64,000 bases of DNA from JAJUFS01 sp036381175 (GTDB lineage Bacteria > Pseudomonadota > Gammaproteobacteria > Natronospirales > JAJUFS01): assembly GCA_036381175.1 (NCBI GenBank), contig DASVDI010000046.1, positions 1 to 64,000 on the forward strand, read 5' to 3'. The notes under the pieces are model-generated. The model did not search any database. It was not told where the DNA came from and saw nothing but the letters and a program-made list of their open reading frames with translations. The position numbers and the translations under genes were made by a program. This document shows, in pieces, positions 41,099 to 49,917 of this stretch (positions are counted from its first letter, which is position 1; each line of letters starts with the position of its first letter).

Positions 41099-41797
41099 TC
41101 AGCCGCGCGGGCCGAAGATCGCGGTGCCGACGCGCACCATCGTGCTTCCGGCAGCGACCGCTGCGCGCAGATCGCCGCTCATGCCGATGGACAAGGTATC
41201 AAGCTCAAGGCCATCAGCGCGCAACTGGTCATAAAGCTTGCGCACGCGCAGAAACGCCTGCCGCTGCGCTTCGAAATCATCCGAGGCGGCGGGAATGGCC
41301 ATCAGGCCGCGCAATCTGAGGCGCTGCATGCGCGCGACTTTCCGGGCGAGTGCCGGTACGTGATCCGGATCGAGACCCGCCTTCTGCGCTTCGCGGTCCG
41401 CGTTCACTTGCAGGCAGATGTTGAGCGGCGGGAGGTTTTCCGGACGTTGCGCATTCAGGCGCGTAGCAACGCGTTCGCGATCCACCGTCTGGACCCAGTC
41501 GAAACGGCTCGCCAGCTCGCGTGTCTTGTTGGATTGAATGCGGCCGATGAAATGCCAGCGAATGCCAAGATCTTCGAGCGCCCCGATCTTCGGGCCGGCT
41601 TCCTGGAGATAGTTTTCGCCGAAATCCACCTGGCCGGCTTCGAACGCGCTGGCAACGTCCGCCGCCGGCCGCGTCTTGCTCACGGCGACGAGTTGAATCT
41701 CATTCGCGTCGCGGCCAAATTCCTGCGCATGACGCGCAATCTCGCCGCGCACCATCGCGAGCCTGTCTTTGACCTGCTTGTCTTTGATATTCGTCAT
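41099..41797 (-). CDS. yggS: YggS-family PLP homeostasis protein
   Basis: 232 aa from the ATG at 41797 (GAGAA upstream); a TTG at 41818 in frame is less likely. Alanine-racemase N-terminal barrel without the second domain: LVAVSKTRPAADVASAFEAG (PLP Lys), FGENYLQEAGPKI, WHFIGRIQSNKTRELA and LSIGMSGDLRAAVAAGSTMVRVGTAIFG. YggS maintains pyridoxal phosphate and amino acid balance. Divergent from pilT, the usual arrangement. Confidence 0.95.
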   Translation of the reverse strand: MTNIKDKQVKDRLAMVRGEIARHAQEFGRDANEIQLVAVSKTRPAADVASAFEAGQVDFGENYLQEAGPKIGALEDLGIRWHFIGRIQSNKTRELASRFDWVQTVDRERVATRLNAQRPENLPPLNICLQVNADREAQKAGLDPDHVPALARKVARMQRLRLRGLMAIPAASDDFEAQRQAFLRVRKLYDQLRADGLELDTLSIGMSGDLRAAVAAGSTMVRVGTAIFGPRG

Positions 41798-41938
41798 CCG
41801 GTTCTCATGTTGCTTCAATACCGCGTTCGCTATACTTTAGCGAAAATTCACGGCAAGAAATCGCCTCCGGCAACATGCGTACCGCCGCTTCGGGCGCACA
41901 CCGGACTTCAAGACAATAATTCTCTCCAGGGTGGGTCC

Positions 41939-42982
41939 ATGGCAGTCGATATTGCCCAACTGCTTGCATTCGGCGTCAAGAATGGCGCCTCCGATCTGCA
42001 TCTTTCCGCAGGTGTTCCGCCGATGATCCGCGTCGATGGCGACATGCGAAAGATCAACATGCCGGCGCTCGAACACAACGACGTTCATGACATGGTCTAC
42101 GACATCATGAGCGACAAGCAGCGCAAGGATTACGAAGAATTTCTCGAGTGCGATTTCTCCTTCGAGATTCCCGGTCTCGCGCGCTTCCGCGTCAACGCCT
42201 TCAACCAGAACCGCGGTTCGGGTGCGGTGTTCCGTACCATTCCTTCGAAGATTCTCACGCTTGAGCAACTCGGCGCGCCGAAGATTTTCGAGGAGATCGC
42301 GGAGACGCCGCGCGGCATCGTGCTGGTGACAGGACCGACCGGCTCCGGCAAATCGACAACGCTCGCCGGCATGATCAATTACATCAACGAAAACGATGCG
42401 GGCCACATTCTCACCATCGAGGATCCGATCGAGTTCGTGCACGAATCCAAGAAGTGCCTGGTCAACCAGCGCGAAGTGCATCGCGACACGCTCGGCTTCA
42501 CCGAAGCATTGCGCTCTGCGCTTCGCGAAGATCCCGACTGCATCCTCGTCGGCGAAATGCGCGATCTCGAAACGATCCGCCTCGCGCTCTCCGGCGCCGA
42601 AACCGGCCATCTTGTGTTCGGAACGCTGCACACCAGCTCCGCGGCCAAGACCATCGACCGTATCGTCGACGTCTTTCCGGCGGCTGAAAAAGACATGGTG
42701 CGTGCGATGTTGTCCGAATCGTTGCGCGCGGTGATTTCACAGACGCTGCTGAAGAAGGTCGGCGGTGGTCGCGTTGCCGCGCACGAGATCATGATCGGCA
42801 CACCGGCAATCCGAAACCTGATTCGCGAAGGCAAGATCGCGCAGATGTATTCGGCTATCCAGACCGGCCAGCAGTACGGCATGCAGACGCTGGATCAGAA
42901 TCTGCAGGACCTGCTCAAGAAAGGCATGATCACGAAGGACGACGCGCGCTCGAAAGCGGCGAACAAGGAAACCTTCATATAA
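41939..42982 (+). CDS. pilT: Type IV pilus retraction ATPase PilT
   Basis: 347 aa; ATG at 41939 after CAGGGTGGG. A PilT N-terminal PAS-like domain (ASDLHLSAGVPPMIRVDGD) and the ATPase core: Walker A GPTGSGKSTT (about 132-141), Asp box (ILTIEDPIEFVH), Walker B with DCILVGEMRDLET, His box GHLVFGTLHTSSA. The AIRNLIREGKIAQMYS motif near the C-terminus is the PilT signature needed for retraction. Hexameric motor at the pilus base, powering twitching motility and DNA uptake. Confidence 0.97.
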   Translation: MAVDIAQLLAFGVKNGASDLHLSAGVPPMIRVDGDMRKINMPALEHNDVHDMVYDIMSDKQRKDYEEFLECDFSFEIPGLARFRVNAFNQNRGSGAVFRTIPSKILTLEQLGAPKIFEEIAETPRGIVLVTGPTGSGKSTTLAGMINYINENDAGHILTIEDPIEFVHESKKCLVNQREVHRDTLGFTEALRSALREDPDCILVGEMRDLETIRLALSGAETGHLVFGTLHTSSAAKTIDRIVDVFPAAEKDMVRAMLSESLRAVISQTLLKKVGGGRVAAHEIMIGTPAIRNLIREGKIAQMYSAIQTGQQYGMQTLDQNLQDLLKKGMITKDDARSKAANKETFI

Positions 42983-43039
42983 CTTTTTCGTTTATTTTTT
43001 GGATGGCGCGCGGTTGCGGCGCCTGACCAGGGGCATTAC

Positions 43040-44197
43040 GTGGAACGCGAACAAGCAATCAAGTTGATGCAGGACCTGCTGCGCGCGATGAAGGCGAAGA
43101 ACGGCTCGGACCTTTTCATCACCGCCGGTTTTCCTCCTGCGATGAAGATTGACGGATTGATGACACCGGTGAGCGACAAGCCGCTGTCGGCAGACCAGGC
43201 CGCGATGCTGGTGCGCGCGATCATGAACGATCGCCAGACCAAGGAATTCGATGCGAGCAAGGAATGCAACTTCGCCATCAGTCCGCCCGGCATTGGCCGC
43301 TTCCGCGTCAACGCGTTCATCCAGCAGGGACGCGCCGGTTGCGTGTTGCGCACGATCACCACTGACATTCCGGATTTCGACAAGCTCGGCCTGCCGGAAG
43401 TGCTGCGCGAGGTCGTGCTTTCCAAGCGCGGTCTCGTGATTGTTGTCGGCGGCACGGGTTCCGGCAAATCCACGACACTCGCCTCGATGCTCGGCGTGCG
43501 CAACAAGCAGACGCGCGGTCACATCATCACCATCGAGGATCCTGTCGAGTACGTGCATCCGCACCAGGGTTGCGTCATCACGCAACGTGAAGTCGGCGTC
43601 GATACGGAATCCTGGGAAGCGGCGCTGAAGAACACCTTGCGCCAGGCGCCGGACGTGATTCTCATCGGCGAAATCCGCGATCGCGAGACGATGGAACACG
43701 CTGTGCAGTTCGCCGAAACCGGCCATCTGTGTCTTTCAACATTGCATGCGAACAGTGCGAACCAGGCGCTGGATCGCATCATCAACCTCTTTCCGGAAGA
43801 GCGCCGCGAACAATTGTTGATGGATCTTTCACTGAACCTGAAGGCGGTGGTTTCGCAGCGCCTCATCAAGAAGGCCGACGGCAAGGGCCGTTCCGCGGCG
43901 CTGGAGATCATGCTGAATTCGCCGCTGATCGCGGACCTGATCTTCAAGGGCGAAGTGGCGCAGATCAAGGAGATCATGGCGAAGTCGAACGAGCTCGGCA
44001 TGCAGACCTTCGACCAGGCGCTGTTCAACCTTTATGAGCGCGGCGACGTTACCTACGAAGAAGCCATTCGCAATGCTGATTCGCAGAACGAGCTGCGGCT
44101 GCGGATCAAGCTGCAGAGCAAGCGCACGGTGCAGGCGTCGAAGGACGATGAGCACGGCCTGAAACTGGAAGAACAGGACAAGGGCCACCGTCTTTGA
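43040..44197 (+). CDS. pilU: PilT-like ATPase PilU
   Basis: 385 aa; GTG start at 43040. Features: GSDLFITAGFPPAMKIDG, Walker A GGTGSGKSTT, Asp box ITIEDPVEYVH, Walker B PDVILIGEIRDRETM and GHLCLSTLHANSA. The IADLIFKGEVAQIKEIM signature distinguishes it from PilT. A hydrophilic tail of about 40 residues follows. PilU assists PilT-dependent retraction. Follows pilT by 57 bp, probably co-transcribed. Confidence 0.95.
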   Translation: MEREQAIKLMQDLLRAMKAKNGSDLFITAGFPPAMKIDGLMTPVSDKPLSADQAAMLVRAIMNDRQTKEFDASKECNFAISPPGIGRFRVNAFIQQGRAGCVLRTITTDIPDFDKLGLPEVLREVVLSKRGLVIVVGGTGSGKSTTLASMLGVRNKQTRGHIITIEDPVEYVHPHQGCVITQREVGVDTESWEAALKNTLRQAPDVILIGEIRDRETMEHAVQFAETGHLCLSTLHANSANQALDRIINLFPEERREQLLMDLSLNLKAVVSQRLIKKADGKGRSAALEIMLNSPLIADLIFKGEVAQIKEIMAKSNELGMQTFDQALFNLYERGDVTYEEAIRNADSQNELRLRIKLQSKRTVQASKDDEHGLKLEEQDKGHRL

Positions 44198-44250
44198 ATC
44201 AAAACTGCTCCCCGAGTACTGGGACTTCGTGCGCTCGGCAATACTGCGTT

Positions 44251-44312
44251 AAAAATCGGCTCGGAATGCTCAAGGACTACCGTGTCCATTCCGCTTCCTC
44301 ACCGATTTTTGC
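44251..44312. repeat. Imperfect hairpin element
   Basis: AAAAATCGG and CCGATTTTT arms with inner GGAATG/CATTCC. It lies between pilU and the third ATPase gene. From memory this ATCGGCTCGGAATG element is a dispersed repeat of gammaproteobacteria; only one copy is seen here. It may also reduce read-through. Confidence 0.6.
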
Positions 44313-44381
44313 CTTGTCTTGCCTTCGCTCGCGACGTTTTGATTCGGTCTAGCGGTATCTGATGATGGGATCAATGACTAC

Positions 44382-45437
44382 ATGAACATTTCGCCGCTGC
44401 TGAAACTGATGGTCGAGAAGAACGCGTCCGACCTGTATTTCACCTCCAACTCTCCCGTCAAGATCAAGATCGAAGGCAAGGCGATCAATGTCGGCAAGAC
44501 GGTGCTCGATGCCGACGCGGTTCGCAATGCCGCCTACGGCATCATGGACGAGGAGCAGATCCAGTATTTCGAATCGAACCTGGAAGTCGATTTCGCCATT
44601 TCCGAGGAGAATGTGGGCCGGTTCCGCGTCAACGTGTTCCGCCAGCGCGGCCAGGTGGCGATGGTGCTGCGTTACATTCCCTCCGACATCCCGACGCTTG
44701 AAAAGCTCAACATGCCGCCCGTGCTGAAAGACATGATCATGCACAAGCGCGGCCTGCTGCTGATGGTAGGCGCGACGGGTTCCGGCAAATCGACGACGCT
44801 GGCGGCGATGCTGAATCATCGCAATGAAAACGCTTCGGGACACATTCTCACTATCGAGGATCCCGTCGAGTTCACCCATCCCAACAAGAACTGCATCGTG
44901 AACCAGCGCGAGATCGGCCAGGACACGCATTCGTATCACAACGCCTTGAAAAGCTCGCTGCGCGAAGCGCCTGATGTGATTCTCATTGGCGAAATCCGCG
45001 ATCGCGAAACCATGGAAGCGGCGATCGAACTCGCCGGCACCGGTCATCTCGCGATTTCCACGCTGCACGCGAACAACGCAAACCAGACCATGGACCGCAT
45101 CGTGAACATGTTTCCCGAGCAGTTGCACAAGCAGTTGTTCATGGATCTCTCGCTGAACCTGCGCGGCATCATTTCGCAGCGTCTTGTTTCGGCGAAAGAC
45201 GGCAAGCGCGTTGCCGCTGTCGAGATTCTTATCAACACGCCGCACATCGCCGACCTGATCCTCAAGGGCAAGATCGATGAAGTGAAGGAAGCGATGCAGG
45301 AAAGCCCGGAGAAGGGCATGCAGACGTTTGACGATTCGCTTTACGCGCTTTACCAGTCCGGACGGATCGAGCTTGATGAAGCCTTGCGCAATGCGGATTC
45401 GCGCGCAAACCTGGAAGCCAAGATCAATTTTGGATAA
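44382..45437 (+). CDS. Second PilU-like ATPase
   Basis: 351 aa. Features: ASDLYFTSNSPVKIKIEG, Walker A GATGSGKSTT, ILTIEDPVEFTH, PDVILIGEIRDRETM, GHLAISTLHANNA and IADLILKGKIDEVKEAM. The motifs IGEIRDRETM and IADLILKGKI put it with PilU rather than PilT. It lacks the long pilU tail. With pilT and pilU it gives three retraction-type ATPases in a row; the third may be an alternative PilU for a different pilus state. Confidence 0.92.
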   Translation: MNISPLLKLMVEKNASDLYFTSNSPVKIKIEGKAINVGKTVLDADAVRNAAYGIMDEEQIQYFESNLEVDFAISEENVGRFRVNVFRQRGQVAMVLRYIPSDIPTLEKLNMPPVLKDMIMHKRGLLLMVGATGSGKSTTLAAMLNHRNENASGHILTIEDPVEFTHPNKNCIVNQREIGQDTHSYHNALKSSLREAPDVILIGEIRDRETMEAAIELAGTGHLAISTLHANNANQTMDRIVNMFPEQLHKQLFMDLSLNLRGIISQRLVSAKDGKRVAAVEILINTPHIADLILKGKIDEVKEAMQESPEKGMQTFDDSLYALYQSGRIELDEALRNADSRANLEAKINFG

Positions 45438-45445
45438 GAGTAATG

Positions 45446-45570
45446 GACAGGATTAACAGGATGAAGAGCAGAATCATTCTTGTTTAAGACAACCGGGGCC
45501 CGCAGAGCGGACCCATTTTTTTTGCTTTAATCCTGTTAATCCCGCTCTTTAAAATCCTGTAAATCCTGTC
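45446..45570. repeat. GACAGGATTAACAGG inverted repeat, copy 2
   Basis: GACAGGATTAACAGGAT at the left end and AAATCCTGTAAATCCTGTC at 45552-45570, with an inner AATCCTGTTAATCC block. Same outer arms as the element at 3676-3772, different centre. Lies downstream of the third ATPase gene. Confidence 0.85.
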
Positions 45571-45597
45571 CAAGCTTTTGCTTTTCCAGGCAGATAC

Positions 45598-45624
45598 AAA
45601 AAAGCCCGGCACTGCCGGGCTTTT
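45598..45624. terminator. Rho-independent terminator
   Basis: AAAAGCCCGGC, ACT loop, GCCGGGCTTTT. Symmetric A and T runs suggest it stops transcription from both sides (ATPase genes and yceI). Confidence 0.92.
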
Positions 45625-45643
45625 CTGTTTTCGTATCGAACGC

Positions 45644-46219
45644 TTACTTCGCGCGCGTCGCTTCCAGCGAAACGATCACGGTCGCGCTTTCGGGAATCGG
45701 GCCGGCGTAGTCGAGTTCGAAGTCGGCAAGGTTCAACTCAGTTGTCGCTTCAAAGCCGCGACGGAAGTTGCCCCAGGGATCTTCACGCGCCGCGAGTTCC
45801 TTCACCTGGAATTCCACCGGCTTGGTGATGCCCTTGATGGTGAGGTCGCCGCGCAGGATGGCGGTGTCTTCGCCGGTCTTCTCATACGCGGTGCTCACGA
45901 ACGTTGCGGTCGGATGTTCTTCGGCGGCGAAGAAGTCTTCGCTCTGCAAATGCTTGTCGCGTTCCGCGTGCCAGGTGTCGATGCTCGGCACTTGCACGGT
46001 GAAGTTCACCTTGCTGTTGGCAGGATTTTCCGGATCGTAGACCAGGTCGCCGCTGAACTCGGTGAACGCGCCCGGAATCCAGGCAAAGCCAATGTGGCTG
46101 ACCTTGAACGTGACGAAGGTGTGGCCCTTGTCGATGTTGAACTGCTGCGGTTCGGCATGCAGCGGTGCTGCGAAGACGAGCGCGGTAAATGAAAGCAGGA
46201 TGCTCAGTTTGCGTAACAT
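45644..46219 (-). CDS. YceI family periplasmic protein
   Basis: 191 aa. Signal peptide (LSILLSFTALVFAAPLHA). YceI lipocalin-like body: IDKGHTFVTFKVSHIGFAWIPGAFTEFSGDLVYD, HLQSEDFFAAEEHPTATF and GDLTIKGITKPVEFQV. Family members bind polyisoprenoids. It follows the cytochrome b561 gene by 21 nt; b561-YceI pairs are common and may link quinone or isoprenoid redox chemistry. Confidence 0.96.
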   Translation of the reverse strand: MLRKLSILLSFTALVFAAPLHAEPQQFNIDKGHTFVTFKVSHIGFAWIPGAFTEFSGDLVYDPENPANSKVNFTVQVPSIDTWHAERDKHLQSEDFFAAEEHPTATFVSTAYEKTGEDTAILRGDLTIKGITKPVEFQVKELAAREDPWGNFRRGFEATTELNLADFELDYAGPIPESATVIVSLEATRAK

Positions 46220-46240
46220 GATTGACTCCGTTTGAACGTT

Positions 46241-46786
46241 TCAGTATCGGATGCCGAGCATGCGCTTCAGCGTCCGGTTGCGGTTGATGAAATGCTGTTT
46301 CAGCGCGCCGCCAACATGCAGCACGATGAGCGCGACGAGTGTCCACGCCAGCCAGAGATGCAGTTTGCCGGCAATGACTTCCTGGTTCTCGATGCCGGTC
46401 ACGAATGCCGGCACGATGAACCAGCCGAACACGGAAATGCCGTCGCCCGCCGCCGTCGGGATGAGATAGCCGGTGGCAATAATCGCGAACAGCAGCAGGT
46501 AAATCAGCCAGTGTGCCGCGTGCGCCACGCGATGCTCCCAGCGCGGCCCCGGCTCGTCGGAAGGCACGGGATTGGTGAGCCGCCACAACAGGCGAACGGC
46601 AACCAGCACGAACAGCAGGATGCCCACGCTCTTGTGAATGTCCGGCGCGCGGTTGTACCACGGGCTGTAGTAGGTCAGTTCCACCATCCAGATTCCGAGG
46701 ATGAACAGGCCGATGACGGTGATCGCCGTCAGCCAGTGAAACAGGACATGCAGCCAGCCCCAGCTTGTTGTTGTGTTTCGCAGCAT
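46241..46786 (-). CDS. Cytochrome b561 (1)
   Basis: 181 aa; start at 46786. Four hydrophobic segments with the b561/DUF4405-like heme His residues: WLHVLFHWLTAITVIGLFI, HKSVGILLFVLVAVRLLW, HAAHWLIYLLLFAIIATGYLIPT and KLHLWLAWTLVALIVLHVGGAL. Inner-membrane diheme electron carrier, possibly oxidising quinol. The C-terminus RNRTLKRMLG is the family end. Transcribed with yceI from the promoter at 46823-46850. Confidence 0.95.
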   Translation of the reverse strand: MLRNTTTSWGWLHVLFHWLTAITVIGLFILGIWMVELTYYSPWYNRAPDIHKSVGILLFVLVAVRLLWRLTNPVPSDEPGPRWEHRVAHAAHWLIYLLLFAIIATGYLIPTAAGDGISVFGWFIVPAFVTGIENQEVIAGKLHLWLAWTLVALIVLHVGGALKQHFINRNRTLKRMLGIRY

Positions 46787-46805
46787 CAATTTCCGTCCCG
46801 GAAAA

Positions 46806-46850
46806 TAGTCCGAACTCGGACTAATATAGCCCTTGCCGGGAAAAATGCAA
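46806..46850 (-). promoter_or_regulatory. Promoter and perfect palindromic operator of cytochrome b561-yceI
   Basis: On the minus strand: -35 TTGCAT (46845-46850), 16-bp spacer, -10 TATATT (46823-46828). The perfect palindrome TAGTCCGAACTCGGACTA at 46806-46823 covers the predicted start site. A dimeric repressor is expected; the form recalls Rrf2/IscR-type sites but the regulator is not identified in this window. Confidence 0.72.
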
Positions 46851-46955
46851 GGGGTAACGCGATTTACCGCTATTTCGCCGCGAAATGGTGGCTTTCCTCC
46901 TTTCACCAACATCTGCTACGGTCCCGCCGCTTCCCGAATTCTTCCGAGAAAACCA

Positions 46956-47255
46956 ATGAGCAACGATGATCTGCGCCTTCGTCTCAACGCCGAAACCGCC
47001 CGCATTCCCTGGTCCGAACTCAGCGTCCATTTCGCGCGCGGCGCCGTGGTGAAAGTCGCCCCGGCGCTGGACCTGGTGGAGGTCGCGGCGGCGTTCGTCG
47101 AGAACCGGCGCGACACGGTCGAAGCCTGGATGCAGGCGGGGCAGGTCACGGCGGCAACCGACGCTGACGCGCAAATCTGGACGGACAGTGAGGCGATACT
47201 GTGGGCGGTGGTCGTTGCACCATGGGTGCTGGTGCAGGAAAGGCCCGAGACGTGA
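46956..47255 (+). CDS. DUF2288 family protein
   Basis: 99 aa; ATG at 46956 after GAGAA. Sequence LRLRLNAETARIPWSELSVHFARGAVVKVAPALDLVEVA fits DUF2288, a small soluble family of unknown function in Gammaproteobacteria and cyanobacteria. It ends with AILWAVVVAPWVLVQE. Divergent from the cytochrome b561 gene. Confidence 0.88.
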   Translation: MSNDDLRLRLNAETARIPWSELSVHFARGAVVKVAPALDLVEVAAAFVENRRDTVEAWMQAGQVTAATDADAQIWTDSEAILWAVVVAPWVLVQERPET

Positions 47256-47300
47256 GAAAACGTTGCGCTTGCCCGATAAAGCTGACGTGAATCCCGGCAG

Positions 47301-48044
47301 ATGGCGCTGATCTGGTCAAAGCAGCACGACGGCGTGAATTACGAAGTTCGCGCCGCCGGCCGCACGCGCCGGTTGTATTCCAACGGTGTTTTTCATTCCA
47401 GCTACAACCCGGCGCGCCCGGTCACGGGCGGCGTGTGGGACCTGTTGATGATGCCCGCATTCCTGTACCCGCCCGGTACGATTCGCCGCGTGCTGTTGCT
47501 CGGCGTCGGCGGCGGGACAGTCATCCGCCAATTGCGTGAATTCGTGCGGCCGCGCGAAATTGTCGCGGTGGATCTCAACGCCGTGCACCTGGATGTCGCG
47601 CAACGTTTTTTTGGTGTGCGCGGAAACGATGTTCGGCTAGTACACGCTGATGCGCATGACTGGCTGAAGCGGGATCGAACGCGTTACGACCTTGTCATCG
47701 ACGATCTGTTTGGTGAGCGTGACGGGGAACCCGTGCGCGCCATCGATGCAGACGCTAACTGGTGCCGGCGATTGCGCGCGCATGCAACCGCGCGTGGCGC
47801 TGTCTCGATCAATTGCATATCGCCGGCCGAACTCGCGAACATCGGTTTCATGCGCGACGATTATTTGCGCGATCACTACCGCTCGAAATTCCAGTTGCGC
47901 GCGACGCGCGATCAAAACGCGGTCGGCCTGTTCCTGCCACATGCTGCGACGGCGAATGAATTGCGCCGCAATCTGTTTGCTGTGCCGGGCTTGAATCCGC
48001 GCCAGGAGCGCAAGTTGCAGTTCGCGGTGCGTGCGCTGGCGTGA
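47301..48044 (+). CDS. Spermidine synthase-like methyltransferase-fold protein
   Basis: 247 aa. Residues 60-190 form a SAM-type Rossmann fold: IRRVLLLGVGGGTVIRQLREFV, EIVAVDLNAVHLDVAQRFFG, VRLVHADAHDWL and YDLVIDDLFGERDG. The GGG loop and the acidic post-motif Asp residues match spermidine-synthase-like proteins, but the aminopropyl-acceptor region is not clearly present. Probably a methyltransferase-like protein of unknown substrate. Confidence 0.82.
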   Translation: MALIWSKQHDGVNYEVRAAGRTRRLYSNGVFHSSYNPARPVTGGVWDLLMMPAFLYPPGTIRRVLLLGVGGGTVIRQLREFVRPREIVAVDLNAVHLDVAQRFFGVRGNDVRLVHADAHDWLKRDRTRYDLVIDDLFGERDGEPVRAIDADANWCRRLRAHATARGAVSINCISPAELANIGFMRDDYLRDHYRSKFQLRATRDQNAVGLFLPHAATANELRRNLFAVPGLNPRQERKLQFAVRALA

Positions 48045-48050
48045 GCGGGT

Positions 48051-48845
48051 TCAGAAAACCGGTTTGCGCGCCAGTAAATTGACGGACCCGATCCGCGCGT
48101 CGCGTGGAACTGCATGCTCGCCCGCAGCGCCGCAGAAGCAGTCGAACCGCTCGGTTATGCGAGTGCGGACAAAGCCGGCCATGGATGCGAGTTCGAACAG
48201 TTCTTCCTCGCGCAACGCGCCCGCGATGCCGGCCGTCCAAAGTTCGACGCTTGTGGATGTGCTGGCAGGCAGCTCGCATTGAACGACCACGTCGGCGAGA
48301 TGCAATCGTCCACCGGGTTTCAGCACACGAAAGATTTCCGCAAACACGTCCTGCTTGTCCGCTGCAAGATTCAGCGCGCCGTTGGAAATGACGACGTCGA
48401 TGCTGGCATCGTCCGCCGGCAAATCCTCGAACCGGCCGTGAAACAGCGATGTCCATCCATCGACCTTTGCCACAACCGCGCCCTGCCAGGCGCGATCCAG
48501 CATCGCCTGTGTCATGTCGACACCGATCACGCGTCCCTGCGGCCCAACGCGGCGTGCGGCGAGGATCAGGTCCATCCCCGCGCCGCAGCCGAGATCGAGT
48601 ACGATTTCACCGATACGGAACGGGCCGGCGCGATGCGGGTTGCCTGTGCCGGTAAACCGGCTCGCGCTGGCGGAGGGGATTCGCGCAAGCTCCTCCGGGG
48701 AATAATTGAGGTGTTTTTCCGCGTACCGCTTGCCGCGGTGGAAAGGAAACTCGCCATGCGGGTCGGCGGCAACGCGTTCGAACGTCGCGCGGATGGCCTC
48801 GCGCAAGCGTCCGATGTCGAATCCTTCGGGGCACCTCAGCGCCAT
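48051..48845 (-). CDS. ArsM-like SAM-dependent methyltransferase
   Basis: 264 aa. SAM site VLDLGCGAGMDLILAARRVG, GRVIGVDMTQAMLDRA, and DVVISNGALNLAADKQDVFAEIFRVLKPGGRL. N-terminal YAEKHLNYSPEELARIPSASASRFTGTGNP and a C-terminal FDCFCGAAGE resemble arsenite methyltransferase relatives. The usual triad of As-binding Cys is not complete as seen, so arsenic specificity is uncertain. Convergent with the previous gene. Confidence 0.83.
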   Translation of the reverse strand: MALRCPEGFDIGRLREAIRATFERVAADPHGEFPFHRGKRYAEKHLNYSPEELARIPSASASRFTGTGNPHRAGPFRIGEIVLDLGCGAGMDLILAARRVGPQGRVIGVDMTQAMLDRAWQGAVVAKVDGWTSLFHGRFEDLPADDASIDVVISNGALNLAADKQDVFAEIFRVLKPGGRLHLADVVVQCELPASTSTSVELWTAGIAGALREEELFELASMAGFVRTRITERFDCFCGAAGEHAVPRDARIGSVNLLARKPVF

Positions 48846-49010
48846 CCTGTTTCGTCCTTCATGAGAAAGCGCAGATCAGCCTGCACGCACTGGCCATACT
48901 TGCGGAATTGATATCGACCCCGGCTCATGTGGTCCTGACAATGTGATGTATGACGCCGCAGGGCGGCCCCGATCCTGCCACCCTTCCACGGTTACCAGGC
49001 AGGAGGTTCA

Positions 49011-49916
49011 ATGGAACTCATCGATTGGCGATTCGTGGCGGGCGTGATTGCGATGGGATTGCTGGGCGGCGCTGCGTTCTGGATGCTCGCGCGCCTGGCT
49101 ACCGCAACGGGCGTTGCGCTCGCGGCCCGGCTGCCGCACAAATCACCGTTCGCGGCGGACCTGCTCGCCGATGCGGGCGATCGCGATCGCAGGCATCACT
49201 GGATAGCGGGCCGTGAACTTGCGGCGTTGTCAGGCGCACTGCTGACCGCGCTGATCGTTGAATGCGCAAGCGTGCTGCTGTTCGATGCCAGCCGCTTGCC
49301 GGAATGGAAGGCGTGGGCCTGGGTGTTGGTGTGGATCGCAAATGTCGCGGTGCTGGGGCTTGCGGTGTTCGGTGTCGTGCGGCTGGTTCGAATGCGTCGC
49401 CATCGGCGTTTTGAATGGGCCGCGCGGGCGGCGGTCGGCAGCATTCTCAAGCGGCTTAATTTCTCGGGAAACCGCGTCTTCCACGAGGTGGTGATTGAAG
49501 GCACAACCATCGATCATGTTGTGATCGGCAAGCGCGGCGTGTTCGCCATCAACGTTGTCGCGCGATCGCTGCCGAAACAGGCCGAGGGCAGGCCGGTCGC
49601 GGAACTGAAGAACGGCAAACTGCTATTGGCAGGACAACCGGAAGCATTGCCGGTCGGCGATGCGGCGCGAAACATGACGCTGCTGTCTGCGGCGGCAAGC
49701 CGCGTTGTCGGGCATCGCGTGCCGGTGCGTTCCGTGCTCGCCGTGCCGGGCTGGCACAGTGTTGCGAACGACGCCGGCAATCATCTCGTTCTCAACGACA
49801 AGAACCTTGTCATGCTCACGAGCTGGAACAAGCCGGATGCCTTTCTCATGGACGAGGATTGCATCGCGATCCAGGCCTTCCTGCACGAGGCGAGCCGCGT
49901 ACGGTGGATGAATTGA
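49011..49916 (+). CDS. NERD-domain membrane protein
   Basis: 301 aa; AGGAGG upstream. Two N-terminal hydrophobic segments (about 8-30 and 70-92), a third at about 100-125, then a NERD (nuclease-related) domain: VGSILKRLNFSGNRVFHEVVIEGTTIDHVVIGKRGVFAINVV. It has the fold's hallmark order of Asp (IDHVVIG) and a following E/K region. NERD proteins may act on DNA or RNA; role here unknown. Confidence 0.85.
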   Translation: MELIDWRFVAGVIAMGLLGGAAFWMLARLATATGVALAARLPHKSPFAADLLADAGDRDRRHHWIAGRELAALSGALLTALIVECASVLLFDASRLPEWKAWAWVLVWIANVAVLGLAVFGVVRLVRMRRHRRFEWAARAAVGSILKRLNFSGNRVFHEVVIEGTTIDHVVIGKRGVFAINVVARSLPKQAEGRPVAELKNGKLLLAGQPEALPVGDAARNMTLLSAAASRVVGHRVPVRSVLAVPGWHSVANDAGNHLVLNDKNLVMLTSWNKPDAFLMDEDCIAIQAFLHEASRVRWMN

Positions 49917-49917
49917 T

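Noticed and set aside
47301..48044. True spermidine synthase
   Set aside because: Only the SAM-type fold is clear; the polyamine-site motif is not evident, so it was called spermidine synthase-like.
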